From positions 1 through 35,532 of the forward strand of contig PNNR01000062.1 of the NCBI GenBank assembly GCA_013824375.1: 35,532 bases of DNA. Reading direction: 5' to 3'. The translations under genes were made by a program, and so were the position numbers. Of the stretch, positions 1 to 9,855 are shown piece by piece. The notes under the pieces were generated by a model. That model was not told the origin of the DNA, made no database searches, and saw nothing but the letters and a program-made list of their open reading frames with translations. Position 1 is the stretch's first letter. The number at the start of each line of letters is the position of its first letter. This stretch comes from Clostridiales bacterium (GTDB lineage Bacteria; Bacillota; Clostridia; Christensenellales; CAG-138).

Positions 1-82
1 GGTGCGGCAGATGGGACTTGAACCCATACGCTCGCGCACACGCCCCTCAAACGTGCCTGTCTGCCAATTCCAGCACTGCCGC
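1..82 (-). tRNA. tRNA-Leu (anticodon GAG), 3' CCA end cut by the window edge
   Basis: Reverse complement GCGGCAGTGCTGGAATTGGCAGACAGGCACGTTTGAGGGGCGTG...GGGTTCAAGTCCCATCTGCCGCACC: 7-bp acceptor stem GCGGCAG/CTGCCGC, TTCAAGT T-loop, anticodon stem CACGT/GCGTG with loop TTGAGGG, long class II variable arm. Confidence 0.95.
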
Positions 83-361
83 GCACCATGTAAGTATAGC
101 CGCAGGACGGGTTGTTGTCAATCGGTTTTGGCAATTTTTTAAGCTCATTTTTGATCGTTTTCAATCACAGTTTCACCGCCAAACAGAAACCCAATGGTTA
201 CGCGGAAAACGCTGAATAATCCCCCCGACACAGTTTCTTTCAAAAAACAAAACACGGCGTTCTTTTTTCTCGTGCGCAATCGCGCTATAATAGAGAAAAT
301 CGGTTTTGATGAGTTTTATCTCTATCTTGCACAGCCGATGATTCAAAGGAGGGTTTCCCCC

Positions 362-1795
362 ATGCGAAATCTCACCATGCTGACCGACCTGTACCAGCTC
401 ACCATGATGTATGGCTACTTTAAGGAAGGCATGCAGAAAAACGAGGGCATCTTCGACCTCTTCTTCCGTCCCAAGGAGGACGTCGTCTACGCCGTCATGG
501 CGGGCACGGAGAGCGTCGTTGAATACATCAACAACATTCACTTCGCCGAAGAGGACATTGCGTATCTGCGCTCTCTCAAGCTCTTTGACGAGACGTTCTT
601 AGAATATCTCAAGACATTCCGCTTTACCGGCGATCTTTACGCCATGCCGGAGGGCACGGTCGTATTCCCCTATGAGCCGCTCGTTCGCGTCCGCGCGCCG
701 ATGATGGAAGCACAGCTGATCGAAACCGCGATCCTGACCTTCGTCAACCACCAGACGCTGATTGCCACCAAGGCGAGCCAGATTTGCTATTCCGCGCAGG
801 GAGACAGCGTGCTGGAGTTCGGCCTTCGCCGCGCGCAGGGCGCGGATGCGGCAATCTATGGCGCGAGAGCCGCCATCATAGGCGGCTGCAACGCGACGAG
901 CAACGTGCTCACAGGGCAGATGTTCGGCATCACCGTTTCCGGCACGCACGCACACAGCTGGGTGCAAAGCTTCCCGGACGAGGTCTCCGCGTTTCGTGCC
1001 TACGCGCGCACATTTCCCGATAGCTGCCTGCTGCTGGTTGATACCTTCGACACGCTCCGCAGCGGCGTCCCCAACGCCATCACGGTGTTCAAAGAACTGC
1101 GCGAGAGCGGACACGATCCGATCGGCATCCGCCTCGACAGCGGCGACCTTGCGTACCTAAGTAAAAAAGCGCGTATAATGCTAGATGAAGCAGGCTTTCC
1201 GAACGCGATCATCGCAGCCAGCAGCGACCTCGACGAGTATGTCATCCGCGACCTCAAGATGCAGGGCGCGCGCATCACCGTTTGGGGTGTTGGTACGCGG
1301 CTCATCACGAGTGAAAATAATCCCGCGCTCGGCGGCGTTTACAAGATGAGCGGCGAGATCGTGGACGGAGAGCTCATACCGAAGATCAAGATTTCCGACA
1401 ATCCCGCGAAGGTCACCAACCCCGGTTATAAGAAGGTGTTCCGCCTCTATGACAAGGACGGCATGGCGGTTGCGGATCTGATCGCGCTCGAAGATGAGAC
1501 CATTGACAGCAGCAAGCCCCTGCGCATCTTCGACCCGATTCAAACATATAAGCGCATGACGCTGACGAACTTCACCGCACGCGAGCTGCTCCAACCGATC
1601 TTCATCGCTGGCAAACAGGTGTATGAATGCCCTGATATCCACGATATCGCGGCGTATGCCAAGCGCGAACTCGCCTCCATGTGGGACGAGTATAAGCGCC
1701 TTTTGATGCCGCATACCTACAAGGTCGACCTTTCGGATCACCTATACGATCTCAAGCAGAAGCTCCTGCGTGACGCGGTCGGAGACCATGCATGA
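362..1795 (+). CDS. pncB: nicotinate phosphoribosyltransferase
   Basis: MRNLTMLTDLYQLTMMYGYFKEG... typical NAPRTase N-terminus. ATG at 362 is preceded by AAAGGAGGG, so the ORF-track start at 194 is too early. Confidence 0.93.
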   Translation: MRNLTMLTDLYQLTMMYGYFKEGMQKNEGIFDLFFRPKEDVVYAVMAGTESVVEYINNIHFAEEDIAYLRSLKLFDETFLEYLKTFRFTGDLYAMPEGTVVFPYEPLVRVRAPMMEAQLIETAILTFVNHQTLIATKASQICYSAQGDSVLEFGLRRAQGADAAIYGARAAIIGGCNATSNVLTGQMFGITVSGTHAHSWVQSFPDEVSAFRAYARTFPDSCLLLVDTFDTLRSGVPNAITVFKELRESGHDPIGIRLDSGDLAYLSKKARIMLDEAGFPNAIIAASSDLDEYVIRDLKMQGARITVWGVGTRLITSENNPALGGVYKMSGEIVDGELIPKIKISDNPAKVTNPGYKKVFRLYDKDGMAVADLIALEDETIDSSKPLRIFDPIQTYKRMTLTNFTARELLQPIFIAGKQVYECPDIHDIAAYAKRELASMWDEYKRLLMPHTYKVDLSDHLYDLKQKLLRDAVGDHA

Positions 1796-2313
1796 AGCGC
1801 AGCTGGCTCATTGTCATGATCGCAGTCACGCTGTTGAGCCTTGCGCTCACGGGCTGCGAAGACGCGACGCCCGTGCTCGCAGGTACGCCGACGCCCGCCG
1901 CGACGCCTACGCCGCTGCCGGAGCCGTTTACCGCAGAGATCACGTCGGCTCCGTTACCAACGGACGGGCTGGGCAACACGATCTCCGAGGTCAACCACTA
2001 TTGGCAATATCTTTCGTTCGGTGCGCTCAGGTTGTATGAATACGACGACGGCACCTTCCTCGACGGCATCTGCGTCAACGCGTATCCCCTTCCGCTCGAC
2101 GGCGAGGTGAACATCGTCTACACGACGAGCGACGGTAAAATCAGCGGCATCGGAAAGATTCACAACACCGTCGGCACGACCGTGCTATCGACCGGCACAA
2201 ACGCGATCTACGCGGAGATCAATACCGACATCGACGTGACGGGTATGGAGTTTTCACTCGTGGTCAAAACGCCATTCGCGCCCGTTGACGCTGCCGCTTC
2301 GCCGACGCCGTAA
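1792..2313 (+). CDS. small lipoprotein with Thr/Pro-rich linker, unknown function
   Basis: Signal peptide with lipobox LALTGC, then TPTPAATPTPLPEP linker. ATGA overlap with the pncB stop codon. Confidence 0.8.
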   Translation: MKRSWLIVMIAVTLLSLALTGCEDATPVLAGTPTPAATPTPLPEPFTAEITSAPLPTDGLGNTISEVNHYWQYLSFGALRLYEYDDGTFLDGICVNAYPLPLDGEVNIVYTTSDGKISGIGKIHNTVGTTVLSTGTNAIYAEINTDIDVTGMEFSLVVKTPFAPVDAAASPTP

Positions 2314-2344
2314 ACAATCCACAAACTAAAATCTAGCACCGCAA

Positions 2345-2370
2345 AAAGCCCCGCCGGATGGCGGGGCTTT
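2345..2370. terminator. bidirectional intrinsic terminator between convergent genes
   Basis: AAAGCCCCGCC-ggat-GGCGGGGCTTT, 11-bp perfect arms. Confidence 0.88.
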
Positions 2371-2393
2371 GTTTGTGTGATTTTCGAGAAGGA

Positions 2394-3866
2394 TTACAGC
2401 TTCTTGAGCAGGCCCGTCGCGTCGTTGAACTCGTCGATGAGCGCGTCGATCTGCGTTGCTTCCGCGTGCATATCGGTCCAGTAGTTCTCGTCGTACCACT
2501 GCGCGTTGATCTCCTCGACCGTCTTACCCTGCTGTTCGACCCAGGTGTAGTACTTGAGGTTGTGGATGCGCTTGCGGCCTTCGTAGGTGAGCTCTTCCAT
2601 GACGTCCGTGCGGATGCCATGGAGGTGCTCGGCATAGTCCGCGGCGGCTTTGACAACGCTGTATGCGCCGTCCGCTTCCGCGAGCTCTTCGATGCGGCTG
2701 CCGTACATCACGCCGGAGTCGGTCGCGACGGTTGCGAGCACGTCGTGCTCGGTCAGCTCGTAGTACTTCGCCATCTTGATGCAGCAGAGCATGTTCGCGA
2801 TGCCGGAGATGCCCAGCAGCGAGAGCTTGCTGATGAAGTCCGCCGGAACGCCGACTTCTTCGACAAGGTACTTCTGACCCGCCGGATCATTGAACAGGCG
2901 GAGCAGCTTCTGGCTGTCTTCGTCGTCGATGTCGATGACCATGTCGGTGTTCTTCGTATTGTGAATCCACGGCACATGCTTATCGCCGATGCCTTCAATG
3001 CGGTGGCCGCCGAACCCGTTGTTCAGCAGGGTCGGGCACTGGAGCGCTTCGCCGACCGCGAGTTTGCTCGTCGGATAGACTTCCTTCAGGTAGTCGCCCG
3101 CAGACATGGTGCCCGCGCTGCCGCTCGTGAAGGCCGCGCCAGCGAAGCGGTCGCCTTCGCGCTTGATGGACTCAAACGCATCCGCGATGGCTTTGCCGGT
3201 GACCTGATAATGCCAGACGCAGTTGCCCATCTCTTCAAACTGGTTGAAGATCATGACGTCTTTACGGGTGGTCTTGAGTTCCCAGGTTTTGTCGAAGATC
3301 TCTTTGACGTTGCTCTCGCAGCCGGGGGTTGCGATGATTTCGCCGGCGACGGTCTTGAGCCACTCAAAGCGCTCTTTGCTCATCTCGGCGGGGAGAATCG
3401 CGATCGACTGGCAGGCAAGCAGAGCGGAGTTGTACGCGCCGCCGCGGCAGTAGTTGCCGGTGCTCGGCCAGACCGCCTTGTGGTAGGTGGGGTCAAACTG
3501 ACCCGTCACCAGACGCGGCACGAGGCAGCCGAACGATGCGCCGACCTTATGGCAGCCCGTGGGGAACCATTTGCCGGTGAGGATGATGATACGCGCCTTG
3601 ACGCCGGTCAGCGCGGACGGTATCTCGATGAAGTTCACGCCGCCGAATTTTCCGCCGACTTCCTTCTGTTCGTTGCGCCAACTGATACGGAACAGGTTCA
3701 GCGGGTTGATGTCCCAGAGGCCGACGTTCGTCAGCTTCTCTTTGATGCTGTCCGGAATCAGATCCGGGTTGCGCATCTGAGAGATCTTCGGGATGATGAT
3801 GCCCTTCTCGCGCGCTCTGTCGATGCTGTGCTGAAGGCCTTCGCGGTTTTTCGTCAGGTCGATCAT
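2394..3866 (-). CDS. pyridoxal-5'-phosphate-dependent enzyme, cysteine synthase/cystathionine beta-synthase-like fold, substrate unknown
   Basis: Long ORF with TGKWFPTGCHKVGASFGCLVPRL and SGSAGTMSAGDYL motifs. ATG at 3866 has AGGAG upstream; the GTG at 3875 overlaps the SD. Confidence 0.75.
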   Translation of the reverse strand: MIDLTKNREGLQHSIDRAREKGIIIPKISQMRNPDLIPDSIKEKLTNVGLWDINPLNLFRISWRNEQKEVGGKFGGVNFIEIPSALTGVKARIIILTGKWFPTGCHKVGASFGCLVPRLVTGQFDPTYHKAVWPSTGNYCRGGAYNSALLACQSIAILPAEMSKERFEWLKTVAGEIIATPGCESNVKEIFDKTWELKTTRKDVMIFNQFEEMGNCVWHYQVTGKAIADAFESIKREGDRFAGAAFTSGSAGTMSAGDYLKEVYPTSKLAVGEALQCPTLLNNGFGGHRIEGIGDKHVPWIHNTKNTDMVIDIDDEDSQKLLRLFNDPAGQKYLVEEVGVPADFISKLSLLGISGIANMLCCIKMAKYYELTEHDVLATVATDSGVMYGSRIEELAEADGAYSVVKAAADYAEHLHGIRTDVMEELTYEGRKRIHNLKYYTWVEQQGKTVEEINAQWYDENYWTDMHAEATQIDALIDEFNDATGLLKKL

Positions 3867-4047
3867 GTATTTCACTCCTAAAAATATTATAGATAGAAAT
3901 GCCCTATTTCCCTATCAGCATACAGCAAGAAATGCGGTTTGTAAACCCAAAACGACTAAAAATATGAAATATATTTATGCTTTCTAATTTTTTGTTTGGA
4001 CTTACAGTGAAATCCGATCGATATTGTCAATCATGACCAACCGCGCG

Positions 4048-5184
4048 TCAGGACGCGCCATACTTAGCTTCATATGCAAGCAGTAAATCGACCGCCTCGC
4101 CATAGCTTTTGATACCGCTTGTCTGAGAATTGTGCTTGAGATACGCGTCGTTCCGTCGATCCGCGCTCTCACGAATTTCGCCGGAAAATGCTTTCCAATA
4201 TTTGTTATATGCAGAGAAATCGCGCCAAATTGCGTCGCCGTAGGTTTCCGTCACCGCAAGATACCGCGTGCTGTCCGCGTCAAACAACGCATTGCCTGCA
4301 ACTACTAGCGCATAAGCAAGCCCGCTGTAGCGGATGGTCGGATCACTCGAACGCATACAGGCGAGATAGCCCGCAAACTCCGCCTCGTTCTCGCTCGCGA
4401 TGCCGGTCTGGTGCGCCATCTCGTGCGCGGCTGCCTGATACAGGAGCAGCGGCGGTTGATCGGAGTTGACGTTCGGTTCTGCGGTGAGGCCGATATAGAT
4501 ACCGGAGATGCCCTGCCAGGAAAGTCCCTCTGACCAGAGAATTTGTTTGGTACGGGTCGGGTCGGAGGGAATCACGGAGATTTCGCTATGTAAAACTGCG
4601 TACGCTTCCGGTAGCTTTTGAAATAGCCTGCTGGTGCTCTCTTTCGGTTCAAACACACCCTGTTCGTTTTCGGGCAGCGTCGCGCGCAAGGCACGCGCCT
4701 CGAAAGCCGTCTTTCTGACAAACGCATCAAGCTCGTCAACCGAGCGCGAGGTGACGGAGAGTTCCATCCTCTGCGCCAGCGGTTCGCGGAAATAATTGAA
4801 TCCCCAAGTGATATAAAACAAGTTAAGCACAATCCCGCCCGCGAGCAATATGGAAGCGACCGAACGCATCAGCCGCGCAAAGCCGTTTTGCGTCAAAAAG
4901 AGCTGGATCAGCCGTGTGATGAGCAGCATTGCAGTGGAGAGTACGATTGCATAGAGCAAGAACTCCGCGATCGAGAACGGAACAAGGCTAGTCACCGCCG
5001 AGATCACACGACGAATGAGCGGGTAAACGCCTTCGCTATACACGCGCTCAACCCATGCGCTCTTCCCCGCGAGCATCCGCGGCCAACTCAGCCCCAAAAG
5101 AACCAAAGCTGCCGCAGACATAAACCGCGCAATGATGACTACCGTTCGATACTTTGATTGCTCCAGTTTTATTTGTTTCGCCAT
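4048..5184 (-). CDS. DUF3810-family membrane protein with HExxH motif
   Basis: Several N-terminal TM segments, then AAAHEMAHQTGIASENEAEFAGYLAC typical of DUF3810. Likely start MAKQIKLEQ at 5184. Confidence 0.8.
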   Translation of the reverse strand: MAKQIKLEQSKYRTVVIIARFMSAAALVLLGLSWPRMLAGKSAWVERVYSEGVYPLIRRVISAVTSLVPFSIAEFLLYAIVLSTAMLLITRLIQLFLTQNGFARLMRSVASILLAGGIVLNLFYITWGFNYFREPLAQRMELSVTSRSVDELDAFVRKTAFEARALRATLPENEQGVFEPKESTSRLFQKLPEAYAVLHSEISVIPSDPTRTKQILWSEGLSWQGISGIYIGLTAEPNVNSDQPPLLLYQAAAHEMAHQTGIASENEAEFAGYLACMRSSDPTIRYSGLAYALVVAGNALFDADSTRYLAVTETYGDAIWRDFSAYNKYWKAFSGEIRESADRRNDAYLKHNSQTSGIKSYGEAVDLLLAYEAKYGAS

Positions 5185-5299
5185 GGAGCGATTATACCAC
5201 TTCAACGTGGCACAATCTACCGCAAACACCCGTGAAACCTTCTCTTTTTCTGGCATAAACTTGCACTGCATGGTACAATACGCATTGAGGTTAACGTAA

Positions 5300-6130
5300 A
5301 TGGATATCGGGCTTTCGACAGCGAGTTATTTTCAAAAAATGCAGATTGAGGACGCTATTCCGGACATCGGCGCGCACGGCGTGCAGGTGTGCGAAGTGTT
5401 TCTCAACACGTTTATGGAATACGAGCCACCGTTTGTCGAATTGCTCGCTGAACGTCTGACACAGGCAAACCTGCGCGTGTTCAGCGTGCACCCCATGAGC
5501 ATGCAGTTTGAGCCTCAGCTGTTTTCGATCCACCCGCGTCAGCGGGACGACGCGCTGTTTCTTTACGAGCGCGTGCTCGCAGCGGGCAAGCGCCTCGGCG
5601 CGGAATGCTACGTCATGCATGGGCCTGCGCGGCTCTTCGGCGGCGTGAAGAACATTGAGCTTACGCGAATCGCGCCGATCTTCGTCGATCTCGCCGAACG
5701 CGCAGCAAGATTCGGTATCCAGCTTACGCTCGAAAACGTCAGTTGGTGTGTGTTCAACGAACCGGAGTTCGGCTTGCGCCTTCAGGCGATGACCGATGGC
5801 GCAATCAAGCACACGCTGGACGTCAAGCAGGCAGTGCGCAGCGGTCACGACCCTATGGACTATATCCGCGCGGTCGGCGAGCACATTATCAACGTGCACC
5901 TCTGTGACGCGACGCCGCTTTCATCCGGCGGGGTAAACTACGACATGCCGGGGTTCGGTGAATATGATTTTGTGTCGATGTTTAATCTGTTAGGCGAGAA
6001 GAGCTACGCCGGGCCCGCGTTTATCGAGGTATACAGCGACATGTACACGCAGATTCCGATGTTGTACGAGAGCCTTGAGCGGGTGAAAAATATCGTCTCC
6101 CGCTCATACTACGGTAATGGTTCGCGCTGA
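5300..6130 (+). CDS. sugar phosphate isomerase/epimerase (xylose isomerase-like TIM barrel)
   Basis: TIM-barrel features YVMHGPAR, LTLENVSW, INVHLCDATP, FIEVYSD. Confidence 0.8.
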   Translation: MDIGLSTASYFQKMQIEDAIPDIGAHGVQVCEVFLNTFMEYEPPFVELLAERLTQANLRVFSVHPMSMQFEPQLFSIHPRQRDDALFLYERVLAAGKRLGAECYVMHGPARLFGGVKNIELTRIAPIFVDLAERAARFGIQLTLENVSWCVFNEPEFGLRLQAMTDGAIKHTLDVKQAVRSGHDPMDYIRAVGEHIINVHLCDATPLSSGGVNYDMPGFGEYDFVSMFNLLGEKSYAGPAFIEVYSDMYTQIPMLYESLERVKNIVSRSYYGNGSR

Positions 6131-6238
6131 AATGATTCACTTTTCGCAAGCGCGTATCTATGATAAAATACGTGAAACAAACTCAAAATAAACGCATATT
6201 TTAGATAACATCATCTGAACCAACGGGAGGAAACATCG

Positions 6239-7669
6239 ATGAACGAACGGTATCTGGACGAGTCCTGGCGCCAATCCATGCGGGTCAAACTGGACTTCAA
6301 CAACATGATGTCCGATCAACTGGGCAACCGCGGCATCTACAAGCGCGAGCTGGAAGGCATGCAGGCGCAGCTGGACGCGGCGGTCGTGAGCATGCGCGCC
6401 AAACGCCCGATCATGCGCTGGCGTGAACTGCCCTATAATCAGGATGAGATCGTCAAATCCATCCTCGGTGACGCGGCGAAAATCCGCGAACAGTTTGACG
6501 ACTTCGTCGTGCTCGGCATCGGCGGCAGCGCGCTGGGTCCCACCGCGGTGCAGCAGGCGCTCAACCACCTGCGTTACAACGACCTGCCCCGCGACAAGCG
6601 CAACGGCCCGCGTCTGTTTGTCGAAGACAACATCGATCCGGAGCGCATGGCGGCGCTGCTGGACGTTATGGACGTGGAGAAAACCTGCTTCAACGTCATC
6701 AGCAAGTCCGGCGGCACGTCCGAGACCATGAGCCAGCTCTTGATCATCGCGTCGCTGCTGCATGAAAAGCTCGGCGCGGACATCAGCACGCATCTGATTG
6801 CGACCACCGACGAGAACAAGGGCAACCTGATCAAGATCGCCAAAGCCGAGAACCTCAAGACGTACTTCATCCCCGAAGGCGTCGGCGGACGTTTTTCGGA
6901 GCTCTGCCCTGTTGGCCTGCTTGCGGCAGCCGTCTGCGGCATCGACATCCGCGAGCTCCTCGCGGGCGCCGCGTTCATGGATGCGATCTGCGACAGCCAG
7001 CGCGACGTTTGGAAAAACCCCGCCTACATGCTCGCCACCCTACAGGTTGCCAGCATGAAGCGCGGCTGCAACATCAGCGTCATGATGCCTTACGCGGACA
7101 GTTTGCGCTATATGGCGGACTGGTACGCGCAGCTTTGGGCAGAATCCCTCGGTAAAAAGACCGACTGGGACGGCAACACCGTCTATGCGGGTCAGACTCC
7201 GGTCAAGAGCCTCGGCGTCACGGATCAGCACTCTCAGGTGCAGCTCTATACCGAAGGCCCGTTTGACAAGGTGCTGACTTTCCTCGCGGTCGACAAGTTC
7301 CGCTGCGAAACCATGATCAGCGATGGCTATTTTGACGTGCCGGACGTTTCCTTCCTTTGCGGACACACACAGAACGAGCTGATCGCGGCCGAACTCAAGG
7401 CGACGGAATATGCCGTCAGCAAAAGCGGACACCTCAACCACACCATCGTGATGCCGGAAGTCAACGCGTTCACGGTGGGCCAGCTGCTGTTCCTGTTTGA
7501 GATGGCGACCGCGTTTGCGGGCGAACTCTTGAACATCAACGCGTTTGACCAGCCCGGCGTGGAAGAAGGCAAGAAAGCGACCTATGCGCTGCTAGGCAAA
7601 CAGGGTTATGACGAGAAGCGCGCGGAGCTTGCCGCAATCCCTGAAAAGAACGAAAAATACATCGTCTGA
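6239..7669 (+). CDS. pgi: glucose-6-phosphate isomerase
   Basis: VVLGIGGSALGPTAVQQAL and NVISKSGGTSETMSQ phosphosugar-binding motifs; GGGAGG SD upstream. Confidence 0.93.
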   Translation: MNERYLDESWRQSMRVKLDFNNMMSDQLGNRGIYKRELEGMQAQLDAAVVSMRAKRPIMRWRELPYNQDEIVKSILGDAAKIREQFDDFVVLGIGGSALGPTAVQQALNHLRYNDLPRDKRNGPRLFVEDNIDPERMAALLDVMDVEKTCFNVISKSGGTSETMSQLLIIASLLHEKLGADISTHLIATTDENKGNLIKIAKAENLKTYFIPEGVGGRFSELCPVGLLAAAVCGIDIRELLAGAAFMDAICDSQRDVWKNPAYMLATLQVASMKRGCNISVMMPYADSLRYMADWYAQLWAESLGKKTDWDGNTVYAGQTPVKSLGVTDQHSQVQLYTEGPFDKVLTFLAVDKFRCETMISDGYFDVPDVSFLCGHTQNELIAAELKATEYAVSKSGHLNHTIVMPEVNAFTVGQLLFLFEMATAFAGELLNINAFDQPGVEEGKKATYALLGKQGYDEKRAELAAIPEKNEKYIV

Positions 7670-7673
7670 CCAT

Positions 7674-8687
7674 ATGATCATGATTCGGCCGCTCACCGCG
7701 GCGGACAAACAGCAGGCAAGGGAAATCTGGGAGTTGCGTTTTCACGACTCCCTTTCCTTTATCGACTGGTTTTTTGCCGAGCGGTTCTCGCCCGAGACAT
7801 CGTTTTGCGCGGAAGAGGACGGACGAATCATCAGCATCCTCCACGGCTCGGTGATGCAGCTAAACATCCGAAATATTACGCTGCCCGCGATGATGATCTC
7901 CGGCGTGGCAACGCTGCCAGGTTACGAGGGACAGGGCATTATGAAGCGCGTGCTCTTTGCGTTGTTTGAAGAATGCAGAAGACGCAACATCCCGCTCGCG
8001 TTCCACAAGCCGTCGTATTTTTCGATCTATCGCGCGGTGGGCGAGTTCCCCTGCTACGACGCGTTGTTTCATACGCGGGACACCGAACCGGAAACACCCG
8101 TCAGTTGGGACACGCTTACCGATGCGAAAACATTGCTCCGCATCTATGAGCAGTCGACCGCGTGCTACAGCGGCTGTGTGGTGCGTTCGCTTTCCGACAT
8201 GGAGAAACGCATACATGACCTGACTTGCGACGGAACTCGTTTTCTGCTGCACCAGACAGGCGGTGTGCCGGACGGCTATCTGTTTTCCGGAGAAGAGGAC
8301 GACGGCTCGTTCTATTGCGAAGAAACGCTTGCCACAAACGAAACAGCGTATGCCGAAATGCTCGCGCGGCTGCCGAAGGGCAGCGTCGTCAAACTCCCGC
8401 CGGATGCACCTTTGTCAGGCAACCTGCAACCTTGGGGTGTGATGATCCCTGTGGATGTCCCCCGCCTTCTGCGCGTGTTTTGCGGAAACCCCGACGCGTT
8501 CCGGCTCGCGGTCATCGACGGCATGACGCCATGGAACAATGGCGTGTTTGACGGCGCGGGTAAGCCGACTGATGAGTCCGCGACGGACACACTCTCCGCA
8601 GGTCGGCTGATGCAGTTTTTGTGCGGTTATCTGCCGTTTCAAAATGCGTTTTCGCAAGAAACTTGTTATTGCGCAGACGAATACTAA
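7674..8687 (+). CDS. GNAT-family N-acetyltransferase (Eis-like)
   Basis: MIRPLTAADKQQAREIWELRFHDS... ISGVATLPGYEGQGIMKRVL acetyl-CoA binding motif; start placed at ATG 7674. Confidence 0.8.
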   Translation: MIMIRPLTAADKQQAREIWELRFHDSLSFIDWFFAERFSPETSFCAEEDGRIISILHGSVMQLNIRNITLPAMMISGVATLPGYEGQGIMKRVLFALFEECRRRNIPLAFHKPSYFSIYRAVGEFPCYDALFHTRDTEPETPVSWDTLTDAKTLLRIYEQSTACYSGCVVRSLSDMEKRIHDLTCDGTRFLLHQTGGVPDGYLFSGEEDDGSFYCEETLATNETAYAEMLARLPKGSVVKLPPDAPLSGNLQPWGVMIPVDVPRLLRVFCGNPDAFRLAVIDGMTPWNNGVFDGAGKPTDESATDTLSAGRLMQFLCGYLPFQNAFSQETCYCADEY

Positions 8688-8722
8688 CACAAAACCAACT
8701 ATTTTTTCTCTAGGAGACTATT

Positions 8723-9676
8723 ATGTACGATATCGTATCTCTCGGCGAATTGCTGATCGACTTTACGGAGAGCGGCATTTCCCCCGCCGGTCAACGGGTA
8801 TTTGAGCAAAACCCCGGTGGCGCTGTGACCAACCTTCTTTGCGCGGCGTCACAATGCGGTGCTAAGACCGGATTTATCGGTAAAGTCGGCATGGATATGC
8901 ATGGCGCATTCCTCAAGCAGGCAATGGTGAACGCGGGCGTGGATATGCATGCGCTGATCGAAGCGGACGACGTGTTTACGACGCTCGCGTTCGTGGCGCT
9001 CAAACCCAACGGCGAGCGGGAGTTTTCTTTCGCCCGCAAACCGGGAGCAGATACGCAATTACGCGTAGAAGAGCTAGACCGTGATATGTTAACGCATACA
9101 AAAGTGTTCCACACGGGTTCGCTTTCGTTGACGCAGGAGCCCGCACGATCCGCGACCTATGAGGCGATCGACATCGCCAAAGCCGCAGGCGCGATTATCT
9201 CATACGATCCAAACTATCGCGCATCACTCTGGTCGAGCCGGGATGAAGCCATACGCTTCATGCGTTCATTGATCATTACTGCTGATATCATAAAGATTTC
9301 CGATGAGGAGCTTCCTCTGCTGACGGGCGAAACCGAACCTGAAAAAGCAGCAAACCTGTTGCTGGGACAGGGCGTAAAAATCACTGCCATCACACTCGGT
9401 TCCGAAGGCGCCTACATCCGCGTTGGTCAGGAGAGTCGGCTCGTGCCTGGCTTTCGCGCAAAAGCGGTTGACACGACCGGCGCAGGAGACTCCTTCTTCG
9501 GCGGATTCCTCTATCGTTTCCTTGCCTCCGGCAAGTCGCTCAAGCAGATCACCATCGACGACGCGGCGGATTTCGCCCGCTTCGGCAACGCAACCGCCTC
9601 GCTCTGTGTCGAACGACGTGGCGGTATCCCGGCTATGCCGAAACTTGCGGACGTTTTGGAGCGGTTCAATCAATAA
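8723..9676 (+). CDS. PfkB-family carbohydrate kinase (fructokinase-like)
   Basis: YDIVSLGELLIDFTESG... NPGGAVTNLLCAASQCGAKTGFIGKVG... VDTTGAGDSFFGGFLYRF; AGGAG SD. Confidence 0.9.
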   Translation: MYDIVSLGELLIDFTESGISPAGQRVFEQNPGGAVTNLLCAASQCGAKTGFIGKVGMDMHGAFLKQAMVNAGVDMHALIEADDVFTTLAFVALKPNGEREFSFARKPGADTQLRVEELDRDMLTHTKVFHTGSLSLTQEPARSATYEAIDIAKAAGAIISYDPNYRASLWSSRDEAIRFMRSLIITADIIKISDEELPLLTGETEPEKAANLLLGQGVKITAITLGSEGAYIRVGQESRLVPGFRAKAVDTTGAGDSFFGGFLYRFLASGKSLKQITIDDAADFARFGNATASLCVERRGGIPAMPKLADVLERFNQ

Positions 9677-9697
9677 ATATCAAAAGCCACTTCTTAT

Positions 9698-9723
9698 CCC
9701 CGCCAGTCGGCGGGGCTTTTTTT
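9698..9723 (+). terminator. intrinsic terminator after PfkB kinase
   Basis: CCCCGCC-agtc-GGCGGGG followed by C then T7. Confidence 0.9.
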
Positions 9724-9802
9724 GCAGAATCTGTTCTATAATACATGGAATTTGCTGTTACAACCAGATTCTTGTTATATTTGTTGTATTATGAAAACAT
9801 TC

Positions 9803-9831
9803 TTGTTGGATCATAACATTCGTGTTATAAT
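9803..9831 (+). promoter_or_regulatory. SigA-type promoter TTGTTG-17 bp-TATAAT with palindromic candidate operator ATAACA-ttcg-TGTTAT (9813-9828)
   Basis: -35 TTGTTG 9803-9808, -10 TATAAT 9826-9831. Perfect 6-bp inverted repeat lies between and overlaps the -10. Confidence 0.6.
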
Positions 9832-9855
9832 CATGTTATATGGAGGATGATTTGC

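Noticed and set aside
194-361. Extended N-terminus of the pncB ORF
   Set aside because: Contains a TATAAT-like promoter element at 286-291 and the SD lies just before ATG 362.
2358-3881. 507-aa plus-strand ORF fully opposite the PLP-enzyme gene
   Set aside because: Antisense shadow of a codon-biased gene; translation has no recognisable domain and is rich in Arg/His/Asp/Val as expected for a reverse-frame artefact.
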